From positions 365,654-429,653 of the forward strand of contig NZ_BMWE01000004.1 of NCBI RefSeq assembly GCF_014651075.1: 64,000 bases of DNA. Reading direction: 5' to 3'. This document shows, piece by piece, positions 17,826 through 26,020 of this stretch. Under the pieces are notes generated by a model. That model made no database searches. It was not told the origin of the DNA and saw only the letters and a list, made by a program, of their open reading frames with translations. The translations under genes were made by a program, and so were the position numbers. Numbering within the stretch: position 1 is the first letter of the stretch; the number at the start of each line of letters is the position of its first letter. Source of the stretch: Streptomyces djakartensis. Its GTDB lineage: Bacteria > Actinomycetota > Actinomycetes > Streptomycetales > Streptomycetaceae.

Positions 17826-18320
17826 GTGACGACTCGTGGAGTTCTGTACGTGCACTCCGCGCCGCGCGCGCTGTGCCCGCACGTCGAGTGGGCCATCGCC
17901 GGGGTGCTCGGCACGCGCGTCAGCCTGGACTGGATCCGCCAGCCCGCCGCCCCGGGCACCTGGCGCTCGGAGTTCTCCTGGCAGGGCCAGCCGGGCACGG
18001 CGTCCAAACTCGCGTCCGCGTTGCGCGGCTGGCACCTCCTCCGCTTCGAGGTCACCGCGGAACCCTGCCCGACCGCGGAGGGCGAACGCTACAGCTGCAC
18101 CCCCGACCTGGGCATCTTCCACGCCGTCACCGGCATCCACGGCGACATCCTCATCCCCGAGGACCGGTTGCGGGCGGCGCTGCAGCGCAGCCGGCAGGGG
18201 GAGACCGACCTGGAAGCCGAACTCAACAAGCTGCTCGGCAAGCCCTGGGACGACGAACTGGAGCCGTTCCGCTACGCGGGCGAGGGCGCCCCGGTCCGCT
18301 GGCTCCACCAGGTGGTGTAA
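17826..18320 (+). CDS. DUF3145 family protein
   Basis: A 164-residue cytosolic protein conserved in actinobacteria as DUF3145. The GTG start follows GGAGG. Recognisable blocks are YVHSAPRALCPHVEWAIAG near the N-terminus and GIFHAVTGIHGDILIPEDRL near residue 95. No catalytic motif is known to me. It is regularly found next to fabF, as here, where the two genes converge on a shared strong terminator. A link to lipid metabolism is only an inference from position. Confidence 0.85.
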   Translation: MTTRGVLYVHSAPRALCPHVEWAIAGVLGTRVSLDWIRQPAAPGTWRSEFSWQGQPGTASKLASALRGWHLLRFEVTAEPCPTAEGERYSCTPDLGIFHAVTGIHGDILIPEDRLRAALQRSRQGETDLEAELNKLLGKPWDDELEPFRYAGEGAPVRWLHQVV

Positions 18321-18343
18321 ACGCCCTCGGGGACACGTCCCCA

Positions 18344-18390
18344 GGGGCGCGCGGAACTGCGCGACCAGCCCCCACAGACCCGCACCCGCA
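18344..18390. repeat. Dispersed Streptomyces repeat, family A, copy 1
   Basis: GGGGCGCGCGGAACTGCGCG, then ACCAGCCCCCACA and a CCGCACCCGC tail. Related copies occur at 27042-27087 (intergenic) and 44656-44700 (inside a gene). These short elements are common between Streptomyces genes; their role is unknown. Confidence 0.75.
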
Positions 18391-18407
18391 ACGCAACGCG
18401 ACACTAA

Positions 18408-18452
18408 ACGGCGAGTGGCCCGGACTCGAGAAGAGTCCGGGCCACTCGCCGT
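18408..18452. terminator. 20-bp perfect hairpin shared by fabF and DUF3145 genes
   Basis: Arms 18408-18427 and 18433-18452 are perfectly complementary with a 5-base loop. The sequence beyond it reads TTTAGTG on the minus strand, so it is a good terminator for the fab operon and probably also for the convergent gene. Confidence 0.9.
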
Positions 18453-18461
18453 AAGACGAGA

Positions 18462-19733
18462 TCAGACCGTCCGGAACGCCAGCACCACGTTGTGCCCACC
18501 GAACCCGAACGAGTCGTTCAGCGCGGCGATACGGCCTTCGACAGGCAGCTTCCGGGCCTCACCGCGGACGACATCGGCGTTCGCCTCCGCCTCCGGGTCG
18601 AGGTTCTCCACGTTGATCGTCGGCGGCGCCACCCGGTGGTACAGCGCGAGCACCGTCGCCACGCTCTCCACGCCACCCGCGCCACCGAGCAGATGCCCGG
18701 TCATCGACTTCGTCGCGGACACCGCGAAGTGGTCGGTGTCGTCGCCGAACACCTTCCGCAGCGCCTTCAGCTCGGCGATGTCACCGGCCGGCGTCGATGT
18801 CGCGTGCGCGTTGACGTGCACGATCTCCGCCGGGTTCAGGTCGGTCCGGTCCAGCAGGTTCTGCAGGGCGTGCGAGATGCCCCGCCCCTCCGGCTCCGGC
18901 TGCACGATGTCGTGCGCGTCGGCGGAGATGCCCTGCCCGACCGCCTCGGCGTACACCCGGGCGCCCCGCTTGGCGGCGTGCTCGGCGGACTCCAGGACGA
19001 CGACACCGGCGCCCTCACCGAGGACGAAGCCGTCACGGGCGACGTCGTAGGGACGCGAGGCGCCCTGCGGGTCGTCGTTGTTCTTGGACATCGCCATCAT
19101 GTTGCCGAACGCGGCGATGGGAAGCGGGTGGATCGCCGCCTCCGTGCCACCCGCGACGACGACGTCGGCGCGGCCGGTGCGGATCATCTCGATGGCGTAG
19201 CCGATGGCCTCGGCGCCGGAGGCGCAGGCGGAGACCGGCGTGTGTACGCCCGCCCGGGCGCCCACGGCCAGGCCCACGTTGGCCGACGGGCCGTTGGGCA
19301 TCAGCATGGGCACGGTGTGCGGGGAGACGCGGCGGACGCCCTTCTCCTTCAGCACGTCGTACTGGTCGAGCAGGGTCGTCACGCCGCCGATGCCGGAGGC
19401 GATGACCGCGCCGAGCCGGTCGGGGTCCACGGTCGGGTCCTCGCCGGCCTTCGCTTCGAAACCGGCGTCGGCCCACGCCTCCTTGGCCGCGATCAGCGCG
19501 AACTGCGCCGAGCGGTCCAGGCGGCGGGCCTGCGGCCGGGGGAGGACCTCGGTCGGCTCCACGGCCACCCGGGCCGCGATCCTGACGGCCTGGTCGGCTG
19601 CCCAGTCCTCCTCCAGGGGCTTGACGCCGGACTTGCCGGCGACCAGTCCCTCCCAGGTAGAGGCTGCGTCGCCACCCAGCGGTGTGGTTGCGCCGATACC
19701 GGTGACGACCACGGTGCGATTGGTCGAGCTCAC
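18462..19733 (-). CDS. fabF: 3-oxoacyl-ACP synthase II
   Basis: A 423-residue elongating condensing enzyme of type II fatty acid synthesis, which joins malonyl-ACP to a growing acyl-ACP. The catalytic triad is intact: Cys170 in VSACASGAEA, His310 in VNAHATSTP and His347 in KSMTGHLLGG. The thiolase-fold landmarks GDAASTWEGL near the N-terminus and NSFGFGGHN near the C-terminus are present. It is the last gene of the fabD-fabH-acpP-fabF operon, 86 bases after acpP, and is closed by the hairpin at 18408-18452. Condensing enzymes of polyketide synthases look similar, but the operon decides for primary metabolism. Confidence 0.97.
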   Translation of the reverse strand: MSSTNRTVVVTGIGATTPLGGDAASTWEGLVAGKSGVKPLEEDWAADQAVRIAARVAVEPTEVLPRPQARRLDRSAQFALIAAKEAWADAGFEAKAGEDPTVDPDRLGAVIASGIGGVTTLLDQYDVLKEKGVRRVSPHTVPMLMPNGPSANVGLAVGARAGVHTPVSACASGAEAIGYAIEMIRTGRADVVVAGGTEAAIHPLPIAAFGNMMAMSKNNDDPQGASRPYDVARDGFVLGEGAGVVVLESAEHAAKRGARVYAEAVGQGISADAHDIVQPEPEGRGISHALQNLLDRTDLNPAEIVHVNAHATSTPAGDIAELKALRKVFGDDTDHFAVSATKSMTGHLLGGAGGVESVATVLALYHRVAPPTINVENLDPEAEANADVVRGEARKLPVEGRIAALNDSFGFGGHNVVLAFRTV

Positions 19734-19819
19734 GGGAATTCTTTCTCCAACGGATCAGAGGATTAAGCGGCGCCACCGCCGGGTGGCGGGGCAGTCAGCC
19801 CTAGGACCTGATCGGTCGA

Positions 19820-20068
19820 TCAGCCCTGGTGCTTGAGGATGTAGTCGGTCGCGTCGCCGACGGTCTTGAGGTTCTTGACGTCCTCGTCCGGGATCTTGAC
19901 GTCGAAGCGCTCTTCGGCGGCGACGACGACCTCGACCATGGACAGCGAGTCGACGTCCAGGTCGTCGGTGAAGGACTTGTCCAGCTGGACGTCCTCAACC
20001 GGGATGCCGGCGATCTCGTTCACGATCTCGGCGAGACCGGCGACGATCTCTTCCTGAGTGGCGGCCAT
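19820..20068 (-). CDS. acpP: Acyl carrier protein of fatty acid synthesis
   Basis: The 82-residue acidic protein carries the growing acyl chain on a 4'-phosphopantetheine arm attached to Ser41 in the motif DLDVDSLSMVE. Length and the four-helix pattern are standard for AcpP. AAGGAGC precedes the ATG. It sits between fabH and fabF, the order expected for actinomycete fatty acid operons. Confidence 0.97.
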   Translation of the reverse strand: MAATQEEIVAGLAEIVNEIAGIPVEDVQLDKSFTDDLDVDSLSMVEVVVAAEERFDVKIPDEDVKNLKTVGDATDYILKHQG

Positions 20069-20149
20069 GTTGGCGCTCCTTCGTAGATATCCAGAGGGTG
20101 TGGCAGGTGGTTCTCACCGTCCCGGACCGCATGATCCGGCACGGAGTGC

Positions 20150-21151
20150 CTAGGGGAGGGTAACGACAGTCGCGGCGTAGACGAGACCCGCCCCGAAGCC
20201 GATGACGAGCGCGGTGTCGCCGCTCTTCGCCTCGCCGGTCGCCAGGAGCCGCTCCATCGCGAGCGGGATCGAGGCGGCCGAGGTGTTGCCGGTGGTGCGG
20301 ATGTCACGGGCGACCGTGACGTGCTCCGGCAGTTTCAGCGTCTTCACCATCGAGTCGATGATCCGCACGTTGGCCTGGTGCGGGATGAAGACGTCCAGGT
20401 CGTCAACGGTGATCCCGGCCGCGTCCAGCGCCTGCTGGGCGACCTTCGCCATCTCGAACACGGCCCAGCGGAACACCGCCTGGCCTTCCTGGGTGATCGC
20501 GGGGAACTTCTCGACCGTTCCGTCGCGGTAGTCCGTCCACGGCACGGTCTGCTTGATGGTCTCGGACTTGTCGCCCTCGGAGCCCCACACGGTGGGGCCG
20601 ATCGCGGGCTCCTGGGCCGGGCCGACCACGACCGCGCCGGCGCCGTCGCCGAACAGGAAGGCCGTGGCGCGGTCCTCCAGGTCGGTCAGATCGCTCAGCC
20701 GCTCGACGCCGATCACCAGGACGTACTCCGCCGAGCCATCGGCGATCATGCCCTTGGCGAGCGTGAGACCGTAGCCGAAGCCCGCGCAGCCCGCCGAGAT
20801 GTCGAAGGCGGCGGCCTTGTCGGTGCCGAGCTTGTCGGCGATCTCGGTGGCGACGGCCGGGGTCTGCTTGAAGTGCGAGACCGTCGAGACGATCACACCG
20901 CCGATCTGCTCGACGGAGATGCCCGCGTCCGCGATGGCCTTGCCGGACGCCTCGATCGACATCTGCGCGACGGTCTCCTCGTCGGAGGCCCAGTGCCGCG
21001 TCTCGATGCCGGAGCGTGAGCGGATCCACTCGTCGGACGACTCGATCGTCTCGAGGATGACCTCGTTCGGCACGACCCGGATCGGGCGGTAGCCGCCGAC
21101 ACCCAGGATCCGCGCGTACGGGGCGCCCTTGCTGGGCTTGATCTTCGCCAT
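20150..21151 (-). CDS. fabH: 3-oxoacyl-ACP synthase III
   Basis: A 333-residue initiating condensing enzyme that joins an acyl-CoA starter with malonyl-ACP; in Streptomyces it accepts branched starters. The active site is intact: Cys122 in ISAGCAGFGYG, His258 in FIPHQANVR and Asn289 in TTGNTSAAS. I chose the ATG at 21151 (MAKIKPSKG) because AGAAGGAGC lies 9 bases before it; a longer reading overlapping fabD lacks this. Its ribosome site lies at the end of fabD, with 16 bases between fabD and fabH, so the two are translated from one mRNA. Confidence 0.96.
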   Translation of the reverse strand: MAKIKPSKGAPYARILGVGGYRPIRVVPNEVILETIESSDEWIRSRSGIETRHWASDEETVAQMSIEASGKAIADAGISVEQIGGVIVSTVSHFKQTPAVATEIADKLGTDKAAAFDISAGCAGFGYGLTLAKGMIADGSAEYVLVIGVERLSDLTDLEDRATAFLFGDGAGAVVVGPAQEPAIGPTVWGSEGDKSETIKQTVPWTDYRDGTVEKFPAITQEGQAVFRWAVFEMAKVAQQALDAAGITVDDLDVFIPHQANVRIIDSMVKTLKLPEHVTVARDIRTTGNTSAASIPLAMERLLATGEAKSGDTALVIGFGAGLVYAATVVTLP

Positions 21152-21167
21152 GCTCTCGGGCTCCTTC

Positions 21168-22127
21168 TCAGGCACCCGCCGCGTCAGCGGCAGGTGTCGG
21201 TGCCTCGGCGATGAGCTCGCGAGCCGCGTCGAGGTCGGCGGGGGACTTCAGGGCCAGCGTCTTCACGCCGGGCAGAGCACGCTTGGCCAGACCCGTGAGG
21301 GTACCGCCGGGGCACACCTCGATCAGGGCCGTCACGCCGAGCTCCTTGAAGGTCTCCATGCACAGGTCCCAGCGGACCGGGTTGGCGACCTGGCCGACCA
21401 GGCGCTCCAGCACCTCGGAACCGGAGGCGACGGCCCGCCCGTCCTTGTTGGACACGTAGGTGATCTTCGGGTCGCCGGTGCCGCGGGCATCGGCGGCGGC
21501 CTTCGCCAGCGTGTCGACCGCGGGGGCCATGTGGTGGGTGTGGAAGGCGCCGGCGACCTTCAGGGCGACGACCTTGCGCACCCCCTCGGGCTTGTCCGCC
21601 TCCAGCGCGGCGAGCTGCTCCTTGGTGCCGGCGGCGACGATCTGGCCCGCGCCGTTGATGTTCGCCGGAGTCAGGCCCAGCTTCTCCAGGTGCGGAACCG
21701 TCACTTCGGAGTCGCCGCCGAGGAGCGCGGCCATGCCGGTCTCCGTGACGGCGGCGGCCTCGGCCATGGCGAGCCCGCGGGTGCGGACCAGACGGAGGGC
21801 CTCCTCGTGGGGGAGTACCCCGGCGATCGACGCGGCGGTGAACTCGCCGACGCTGTGCCCGGCGACGGCGCCGACCTTGCGCGGGAGGTCGGCAGGGTCG
21901 TCGAACAGCATCGCCGCGGACGCCATGCCGGCCGCGACCAGCAGCGGCTGCGCCACCGCGGTGTCGCGGATCTCCTCCGCGTCGGCCTCGGTGCCGTAGC
22001 GGATCAGGTCGAGACCCACGGCGTCGGACCATGCCTCGAGGGCACCGCGGACACCGGGGAAGTCGAGCCATGCAGTCAGGAAGCCGGGCGTCTGGGCGCC
22101 CTGGCCGGGAGCGACGAGTACGAGCAC
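21168..22127 (-). CDS. fabD: Malonyl-CoA:ACP acyltransferase
   Basis: The 319-residue enzyme loads malonyl from CoA onto ACP. The nucleophile is Ser92 in GHSVGEFTA and the partner His is in FHTHHM near residue 198; the oxyanion motif APGQGAQ opens the protein. I prefer the GTG at 22127 (MLVLVAPGQG), the start used by homologues I recall, with GAGAG 7 bases upstream; a second GTG at 22133 is possible. It is the first gene of the fab operon, 90 bases downstream of fasR, and a perfect inverted repeat lies in that gap. Confidence 0.95.
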   Translation of the reverse strand: MLVLVAPGQGAQTPGFLTAWLDFPGVRGALEAWSDAVGLDLIRYGTEADAEEIRDTAVAQPLLVAAGMASAAMLFDDPADLPRKVGAVAGHSVGEFTAASIAGVLPHEEALRLVRTRGLAMAEAAAVTETGMAALLGGDSEVTVPHLEKLGLTPANINGAGQIVAAGTKEQLAALEADKPEGVRKVVALKVAGAFHTHHMAPAVDTLAKAAADARGTGDPKITYVSNKDGRAVASGSEVLERLVGQVANPVRWDLCMETFKELGVTALIEVCPGGTLTGLAKRALPGVKTLALKSPADLDAARELIAEAPTPAADAAGA

Positions 22128-22191
22128 TCTCACACTCTCTCTTGGGGACGGCCACGGCCGCCCGTGGGGACAAGGACGAAGAACACGAGGG

Positions 22192-22216
22192 GGTTTTGTC
22201 GGGCTTCGACAAAACC
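22192..22216. promoter_or_regulatory. Perfect inverted repeat between fasR and fabD
   Basis: GGTTTTGTCG, a 5-base loop and CGACAAAACC (22192-22201 with 22207-22216) directly follow the fasR stop codon. The AT-rich arms stand out in GC-rich DNA. It could be the FasR binding site in the fabD promoter, a weak terminator of fasR, or both. Confidence 0.6.
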
Positions 22217-23422
22217 TTAGGTCTGGAGATCTCCATCGACCAGACGCCCCAGGATCAGCGCGATCCGCAGCGTGAAGGCAGAGCGTACATCGGAGGGTGA
22301 CCAACCGGTGACGTCAGTCACACGTCGAAGCCGGTAGCGGACGGTGTTGGGATGAACGAAGAGCATCCGGGCGGCGCCCTCGAGACTGCTCGCCTGTTCG
22401 AGATAGACACTGAGCGTTTCGAGAAGGGCGGCCCCGGCCTCCTCCAGTGGCCTGTAGATCTCCTCCACCAACTGCTCGCGCGCCGAGGGGTCACCGGCCA
22501 TCGCCCGCTCCGGGAGCAGGTCGTCGGCCAGAACCGGGCGCGGGGCGTCCTGCCAGGCGGCACACGCCCTCAACCCGGCCGCAGCGGCCTGCGCCGACCG
22601 TGTCGCGGCCTGCAGGTCCGGCACCACCGGGCCCGCCACGACCGGCCCGGCCGCGTACGGGCCGATGAGCGACTTGGCCACGGCCAGCGGGTTGTCGCTG
22701 CCGCCGGCGATCACGACCAGCCGGTCGCCGAGCACACCGGTCAGCACCTGGAGCTTGGCGTGCCGGGCGGCGCGCCGGATGGCCTCGACGGTCAGCTCGC
22801 TGTCCCCGTCGGGCGCCGTGCCGAGCACCACGCACACGTGTTCGGGCGAGTTCCAGCCCAGGGCGGCGGCCCGCGACACGGCTCCCTCGTCGGCCTCGCC
22901 GCTCAGCACCGCGTTCACGACCAGGGACTCCAGCCGGGCGTCCCAGGCGCCGCGCGCCTCGGCTGCCTGCGCGTACACCTGGGCGGTGGCGAAGGCGATC
23001 TCCCGGGCGTAGACGAGCAGCGCCTCACGCAGCACGCTCTCGTCGCCCGGGGCCGCGACCTCGTCTATCGCGGACTCCATGACCTCGATGGTGGTGCGCA
23101 CCATCTCCACGGTCTGCCGCAGTGTGATCGCCCGGGTCAGCTCGCGCGGCGCGGTTCCGAACACGTCGGTGGAGATGGCCTGCGGGGCGTCCGGGTGCCG
23201 GAACCACTCCGTGAAGGCGGCGATGCCCGCCTGCGCGACCAGACCGATCCAGGAACGGTTCTCCGGGGGCATGGCCCGGTACCAGGGCAGCGTCTCGTCC
23301 ATCCGCGCGATGGCCTGCGCGGCGAGCGATCCGGACGACTTCTCCAGCCGCTTCAGCGTCGCGGCATGCGGATGGACGTCATGGACTGCGGCTTCGTTCT
23401 TGCTGGTTTCGGGTTCGGGCAC
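22217..23422 (-). CDS. fasR: Fatty acid synthesis regulator FasR (PucR/CdaR type)
   Basis: A 401-residue transcriptional activator. The protein has an N-terminal helical region, a GGDEF-like middle domain (around VCVVLGTAPDGDSELT to VVIAGGSDN) and a C-terminal PucR-type helix-turn-helix with the signature ARMLFVHPNTVRYRLRRV. In S. coelicolor the orthologue at this position is known to activate fabD-fabH-acpP-fabF. It precedes fabD on the same strand with a 90-base gap, so it may also read through into the operon. The start at 23422 is the furthest in-frame candidate that keeps a plausible N-terminus. Confidence 0.92.
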   Translation of the reverse strand: MPEPETSKNEAAVHDVHPHAATLKRLEKSSGSLAAQAIARMDETLPWYRAMPPENRSWIGLVAQAGIAAFTEWFRHPDAPQAISTDVFGTAPRELTRAITLRQTVEMVRTTIEVMESAIDEVAAPGDESVLREALLVYAREIAFATAQVYAQAAEARGAWDARLESLVVNAVLSGEADEGAVSRAAALGWNSPEHVCVVLGTAPDGDSELTVEAIRRAARHAKLQVLTGVLGDRLVVIAGGSDNPLAVAKSLIGPYAAGPVVAGPVVPDLQAATRSAQAAAAGLRACAAWQDAPRPVLADDLLPERAMAGDPSAREQLVEEIYRPLEEAGAALLETLSVYLEQASSLEGAARMLFVHPNTVRYRLRRVTDVTGWSPSDVRSAFTLRIALILGRLVDGDLQT

Positions 23423-23484
23423 GGGGACAAGACTGCCTTATCCGGACGGGTGGGTGCGTGGCCGGGTCTACGGTGGACCTCGTG

Positions 23485-24150
23485 ATGGACGTGAGGCGCG
23501 CGGACGAGCGCTACCAGGGCGGCGATCCGGCGGCCGGAATCGAGACCTGGCACGCCTTCTCCTTCGGCCCCCACTACGACCCGGACAACCTCCGCTTCGG
23601 CGCCGTGCTCGCCTGCAACGAGGAGCGTCTGGCGCCCGGCAGCGGCTTCGACGAGCATCCGCACAGCCACACCGAGATCGTGACCTGGGTGGTGGAGGGC
23701 GAGCTGACGCACCGGGACTCCACCGGACACGAGTCGGTGGTCCGCCACGGGGACGTGCAGCGGCTGAGCTCGGCGGGCGGCGTGCGCCACGTGGAGCGCA
23801 ACGACGGCCCGGGGCCTCTGACCTTCATCCAGATGTGGCTGGCCCCGCTCCGGCCCGGCGGCGACCCGTTCTACGAGGTCGTCCACGGCATCGCCGACTC
23901 CACGCCCTACGCCGTCCCGGAGGCCGGCGCGATGCTGCACGTGCGGCGGCTGCGGGCGGGGGAGCGGACGGCGGTACCGGACGCGGCGCACGCGTACGTC
24001 CATGTCGTACGGGGTGCGGTGCGCATGGACGGCGCGGAACTGGGCGCCGGTGACGCTGCCCGCATCACCGGCGCCGAGGGCCTGGAGGCCGAGGGCCTGC
24101 GGTCCGATGGCCTGACCGAGGCCGAGCTGCTGATCTGGGAGATGCGCTAG
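23485..24150 (+). CDS. Pirin-family bicupin protein
   Basis: A 221-residue two-cupin protein. The metal site of pirins is visible as HPHSHTEIVTWV near residue 60 and a later His-x-Glu in RHVERN near 100; the second cupin is less conserved. Pirins include quercetin 2,3-dioxygenases and redox-sensing regulators, and in Streptomyces one pirin is reported to affect central metabolism. I chose the ATG at 23485 with GGTGGA 7 bases before it; GTG codons at 23482 and 23473 are alternatives. Its stop overlaps the stop of the convergent hydrolase by two bases. Confidence 0.85.
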   Translation: MDVRRADERYQGGDPAAGIETWHAFSFGPHYDPDNLRFGAVLACNEERLAPGSGFDEHPHSHTEIVTWVVEGELTHRDSTGHESVVRHGDVQRLSSAGGVRHVERNDGPGPLTFIQMWLAPLRPGGDPFYEVVHGIADSTPYAVPEAGAMLHVRRLRAGERTAVPDAAHAYVHVVRGAVRMDGAELGAGDAARITGAEGLEAEGLRSDGLTEAELLIWEMR

Positions 24151-24962
24151 AGCTCCGCCAGCACCGCGTCCGTGAACGCCGGCCACGCCTCGATCGCCCA
24201 CGGCCCGAACGCCCGGTCGGTCAGCGCGACGCACGCGGCCCGCGCGTCGGGATCGGTCCACAGGAAGGTGCCGGACTGCCCGAAGTGCCCGAACGTGCGG
24301 GGCGAGGACGAAGAGCCCGTCCAGTGTGGCGACTTGGAGTCGCGGATCTCGAAGCCGAGCCCCCAGTCGTTGGGGTTCTGGTGGCCGTATCCAGGCAGGA
24401 CGCCCTTGGTGCCCGGGTAGTGCACGGTCATCGCCTCGGCGACCGTACGCGGGTCCAGCAGACGCGGCGCCTGGACCTCGGCCGCGAACCGCAGCAGATC
24501 CTCGACCGTGGACACGCCGTCCTTGGCCGGAGAGCCGTCGAGGGTCGTCGAGGCCATCCCCAGCGGCTCCAGCACGGCCTGCCGCAGGTACTCCCCGAAG
24601 GGGATGTCGGTGGCCTTCGCGACGTGGTCGCCCAGCTGCTCGAAGCCGGCGTTCGAGTACAACCGCCGCTCCCCGGGCGGGGCCATGACCTTGTACTCGT
24701 CGAAGGCGAGGCCCGAGGTGTGCGCGAGCAGGTGCCGGACCGTCGAGCCGGTCGGGCCCGCTGGTTCGTCGAGCTCGATCGCGCCCTCCTCGTAGGCGAC
24801 GAGCACCGCGTAGGCGGCCAGCGGCTTGGTCACCGACGCGAGCGGGAACCGCTGCCCGGCCGGCCCGTGGGTACCGAGGACGGTGCCGTCCGCCCGTACG
24901 ACACCCGCCGCGGCGGTGGGAACCGGCCAGTTCTCGATCAGCGCGAGGCTCTTCAGCGACAT
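24147..24962 (-). CDS. Small serine hydrolase of the beta-lactamase family
   Basis: A 271-residue class C-type hydrolase without signal peptide. SVTK near residue 43 supplies the nucleophile and lysine, YSNAGF near 107 the Y-x-N motif, and HFGQSG near 229 the HxG box replacing KTG. HLLAHTSGL is a family landmark. All three catalytic motifs are intact, so it should be active, probably on esters or D-amino-acid peptides. It lies 27 bases before a GNAT gene on the same strand. Confidence 0.88.
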   Translation of the reverse strand: MSLKSLALIENWPVPTAAAGVVRADGTVLGTHGPAGQRFPLASVTKPLAAYAVLVAYEEGAIELDEPAGPTGSTVRHLLAHTSGLAFDEYKVMAPPGERRLYSNAGFEQLGDHVAKATDIPFGEYLRQAVLEPLGMASTTLDGSPAKDGVSTVEDLLRFAAEVQAPRLLDPRTVAEAMTVHYPGTKGVLPGYGHQNPNDWGLGFEIRDSKSPHWTGSSSSPRTFGHFGQSGTFLWTDPDARAACVALTDRAFGPWAIEAWPAFTDAVLAEL

Positions 24963-24989
24963 GCGTTCGAGCTTAAAGGGTCCTTGTAC

Positions 24990-25460
24990 TCAGAGCGTGA
25001 GCTCCAGCAGGGGTTCGGGCTTGGGCCGGAAGCCGAGGGAGACGTACAGCGGCTCGGCCTCCCGAGAGGCGGTCAGCTGGACACGCCGGGCGCCGCGCTC
25101 GCGGAACCACTCCAGCAGGGTGGTCATGCAGGCGCGCGCGTACCCTCGGCGCCGGGCGGCCGGGTCGGTGGCGACACTGAAGACGAAGCCCACCATGCCC
25201 CGCGGATTGCCCGACTTCCCGATGCGGTAGTCGATGGTCCCGGCCACCAGCGACGCCAGTGCCCCCGGCCGCTCCGGGTGGTCCACGACGAACGCCGCGA
25301 AGTCCCCGTCCGGCTCGGCCAGTCTGCGTCGCAGGGTCGGGAGGGAATCCCCGTGCCAGGCGATGGAGGGGTCCGTGGCGAACATCGAGTCGATCATGAC
25401 TTGGCGCAGGCGCAGGACTTCCTCGGCGTCCTCGGGCAGGGCACGGCGTACAGCACTCAT
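24990..25460 (-). CDS. GNAT-family N-acetyltransferase
   Basis: A 156-residue acetyltransferase. The acetyl-CoA-binding motif A is visible as VATDPAARRRGYARACM near residue 110, preceded by strand GMVGFVFSV. No ribosome site is seen before the ATG at 25460, which suggests a leaderless mRNA. It probably forms a unit with the hydrolase gene downstream. The substrate is unknown. Confidence 0.85.
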   Translation of the reverse strand: MSAVRRALPEDAEEVLRLRQVMIDSMFATDPSIAWHGDSLPTLRRRLAEPDGDFAAFVVDHPERPGALASLVAGTIDYRIGKSGNPRGMVGFVFSVATDPAARRRGYARACMTTLLEWFRERGARRVQLTASREAEPLYVSLGFRPKPEPLLELTL

Positions 25461-25520
25461 GACTCCGTACGCTATCCAGCCGGTTCAGGAGGCGTCCTGC
25501 CGATTTCTTACCGTCGGCGC

Positions 25521-25551
25521 TTGCTTGGAGTGCGCTCCAGGGTTTTAGCGT
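25521..25551 (+). promoter_or_regulatory. MerR-type promoter with 19-bp spacer and palindrome
   Basis: TTGCTT (25521-25526) and TAGCGT (25546-25551) are separated by 19 bases, the over-long spacer typical of MerR-activated promoters, and the spacer holds the palindrome CTTGGAGTGCGCTCCAGG (25524-25541). Transcription would begin at or next to the ATG at 25559, so the mRNA is leaderless. Confidence 0.7.
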
Positions 25552-25558
25552 TGACGCC

Positions 25559-26020
25559 ATGACGGTGATGGAGACCACGGGGACCAGGACCGACACATGC
25601 GCCGCGCCGCCGCAGAACAGGCGCCCGGACGGCGAGGACAGGTACACCATCAGCGAGGTCGTCGACTTCACCGGCCTGACGGCGCACACCCTGCGCTGGT
25701 ACGAGCGCATCGGTCTGATGCCGCACATCGACCGGTCCCACACCGGCCAGCGCCGTTACACCAACCGCGACCTCGACTGGCTCGACCTCGTCGGCAAGCT
25801 CCGCCTGACGGGCATGCCGGTCGCGGACATGGTCCGGTACGCGGAACTGGTGCGTGAGGGCGACCACACCTACGGCGAGCGCTTCGAGCTGCTGAAGACG
25901 ACCCGAGAGGACGTCCTGGCCAGGATCGACGAACTCCGGGGCACGCTCGCCGTGCTCGACAAGAAGATCAGTATCTACGCGGACGCCGGGCGCGCCCCGG
26001 TGTCGGAGAGGTCCCGATGA
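25559..26020 (+). CDS. MerR-family transcriptional regulator
   Basis: A 153-residue MerR protein. The N-terminal winged helix is clear: YTISEVVDFTGLTAHTLRWYERIGLM near residue 28, then the RRYTNRDLDWLDLVGKLR wing, and a C-terminal coiled coil (DVLARIDELRGTLAVLDKKI). No cysteine metal site is seen, so it likely senses an organic compound or oxidation. The gene overlaps the aldo/keto reductase by ATGA, and the 19-bp-spacer promoter in front suggests self-activation of both genes. Confidence 0.93.
   Translation: MTVMETTGTRTDTCAAPPQNRRPDGEDRYTISEVVDFTGLTAHTLRWYERIGLMPHIDRSHTGQRRYTNRDLDWLDLVGKLRLTGMPVADMVRYAELVREGDHTYGERFELLKTTREDVLARIDELRGTLAVLDKKISIYADAGRAPVSERSR

Noticed and set aside
18462..22127. 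Possible polyketide synthase cluster
   Set aside because: KS, ACP, KASIII and AT are present but in the standard fatty acid order with FasR; no ketoreductase, cyclase or chain-length factor is near.
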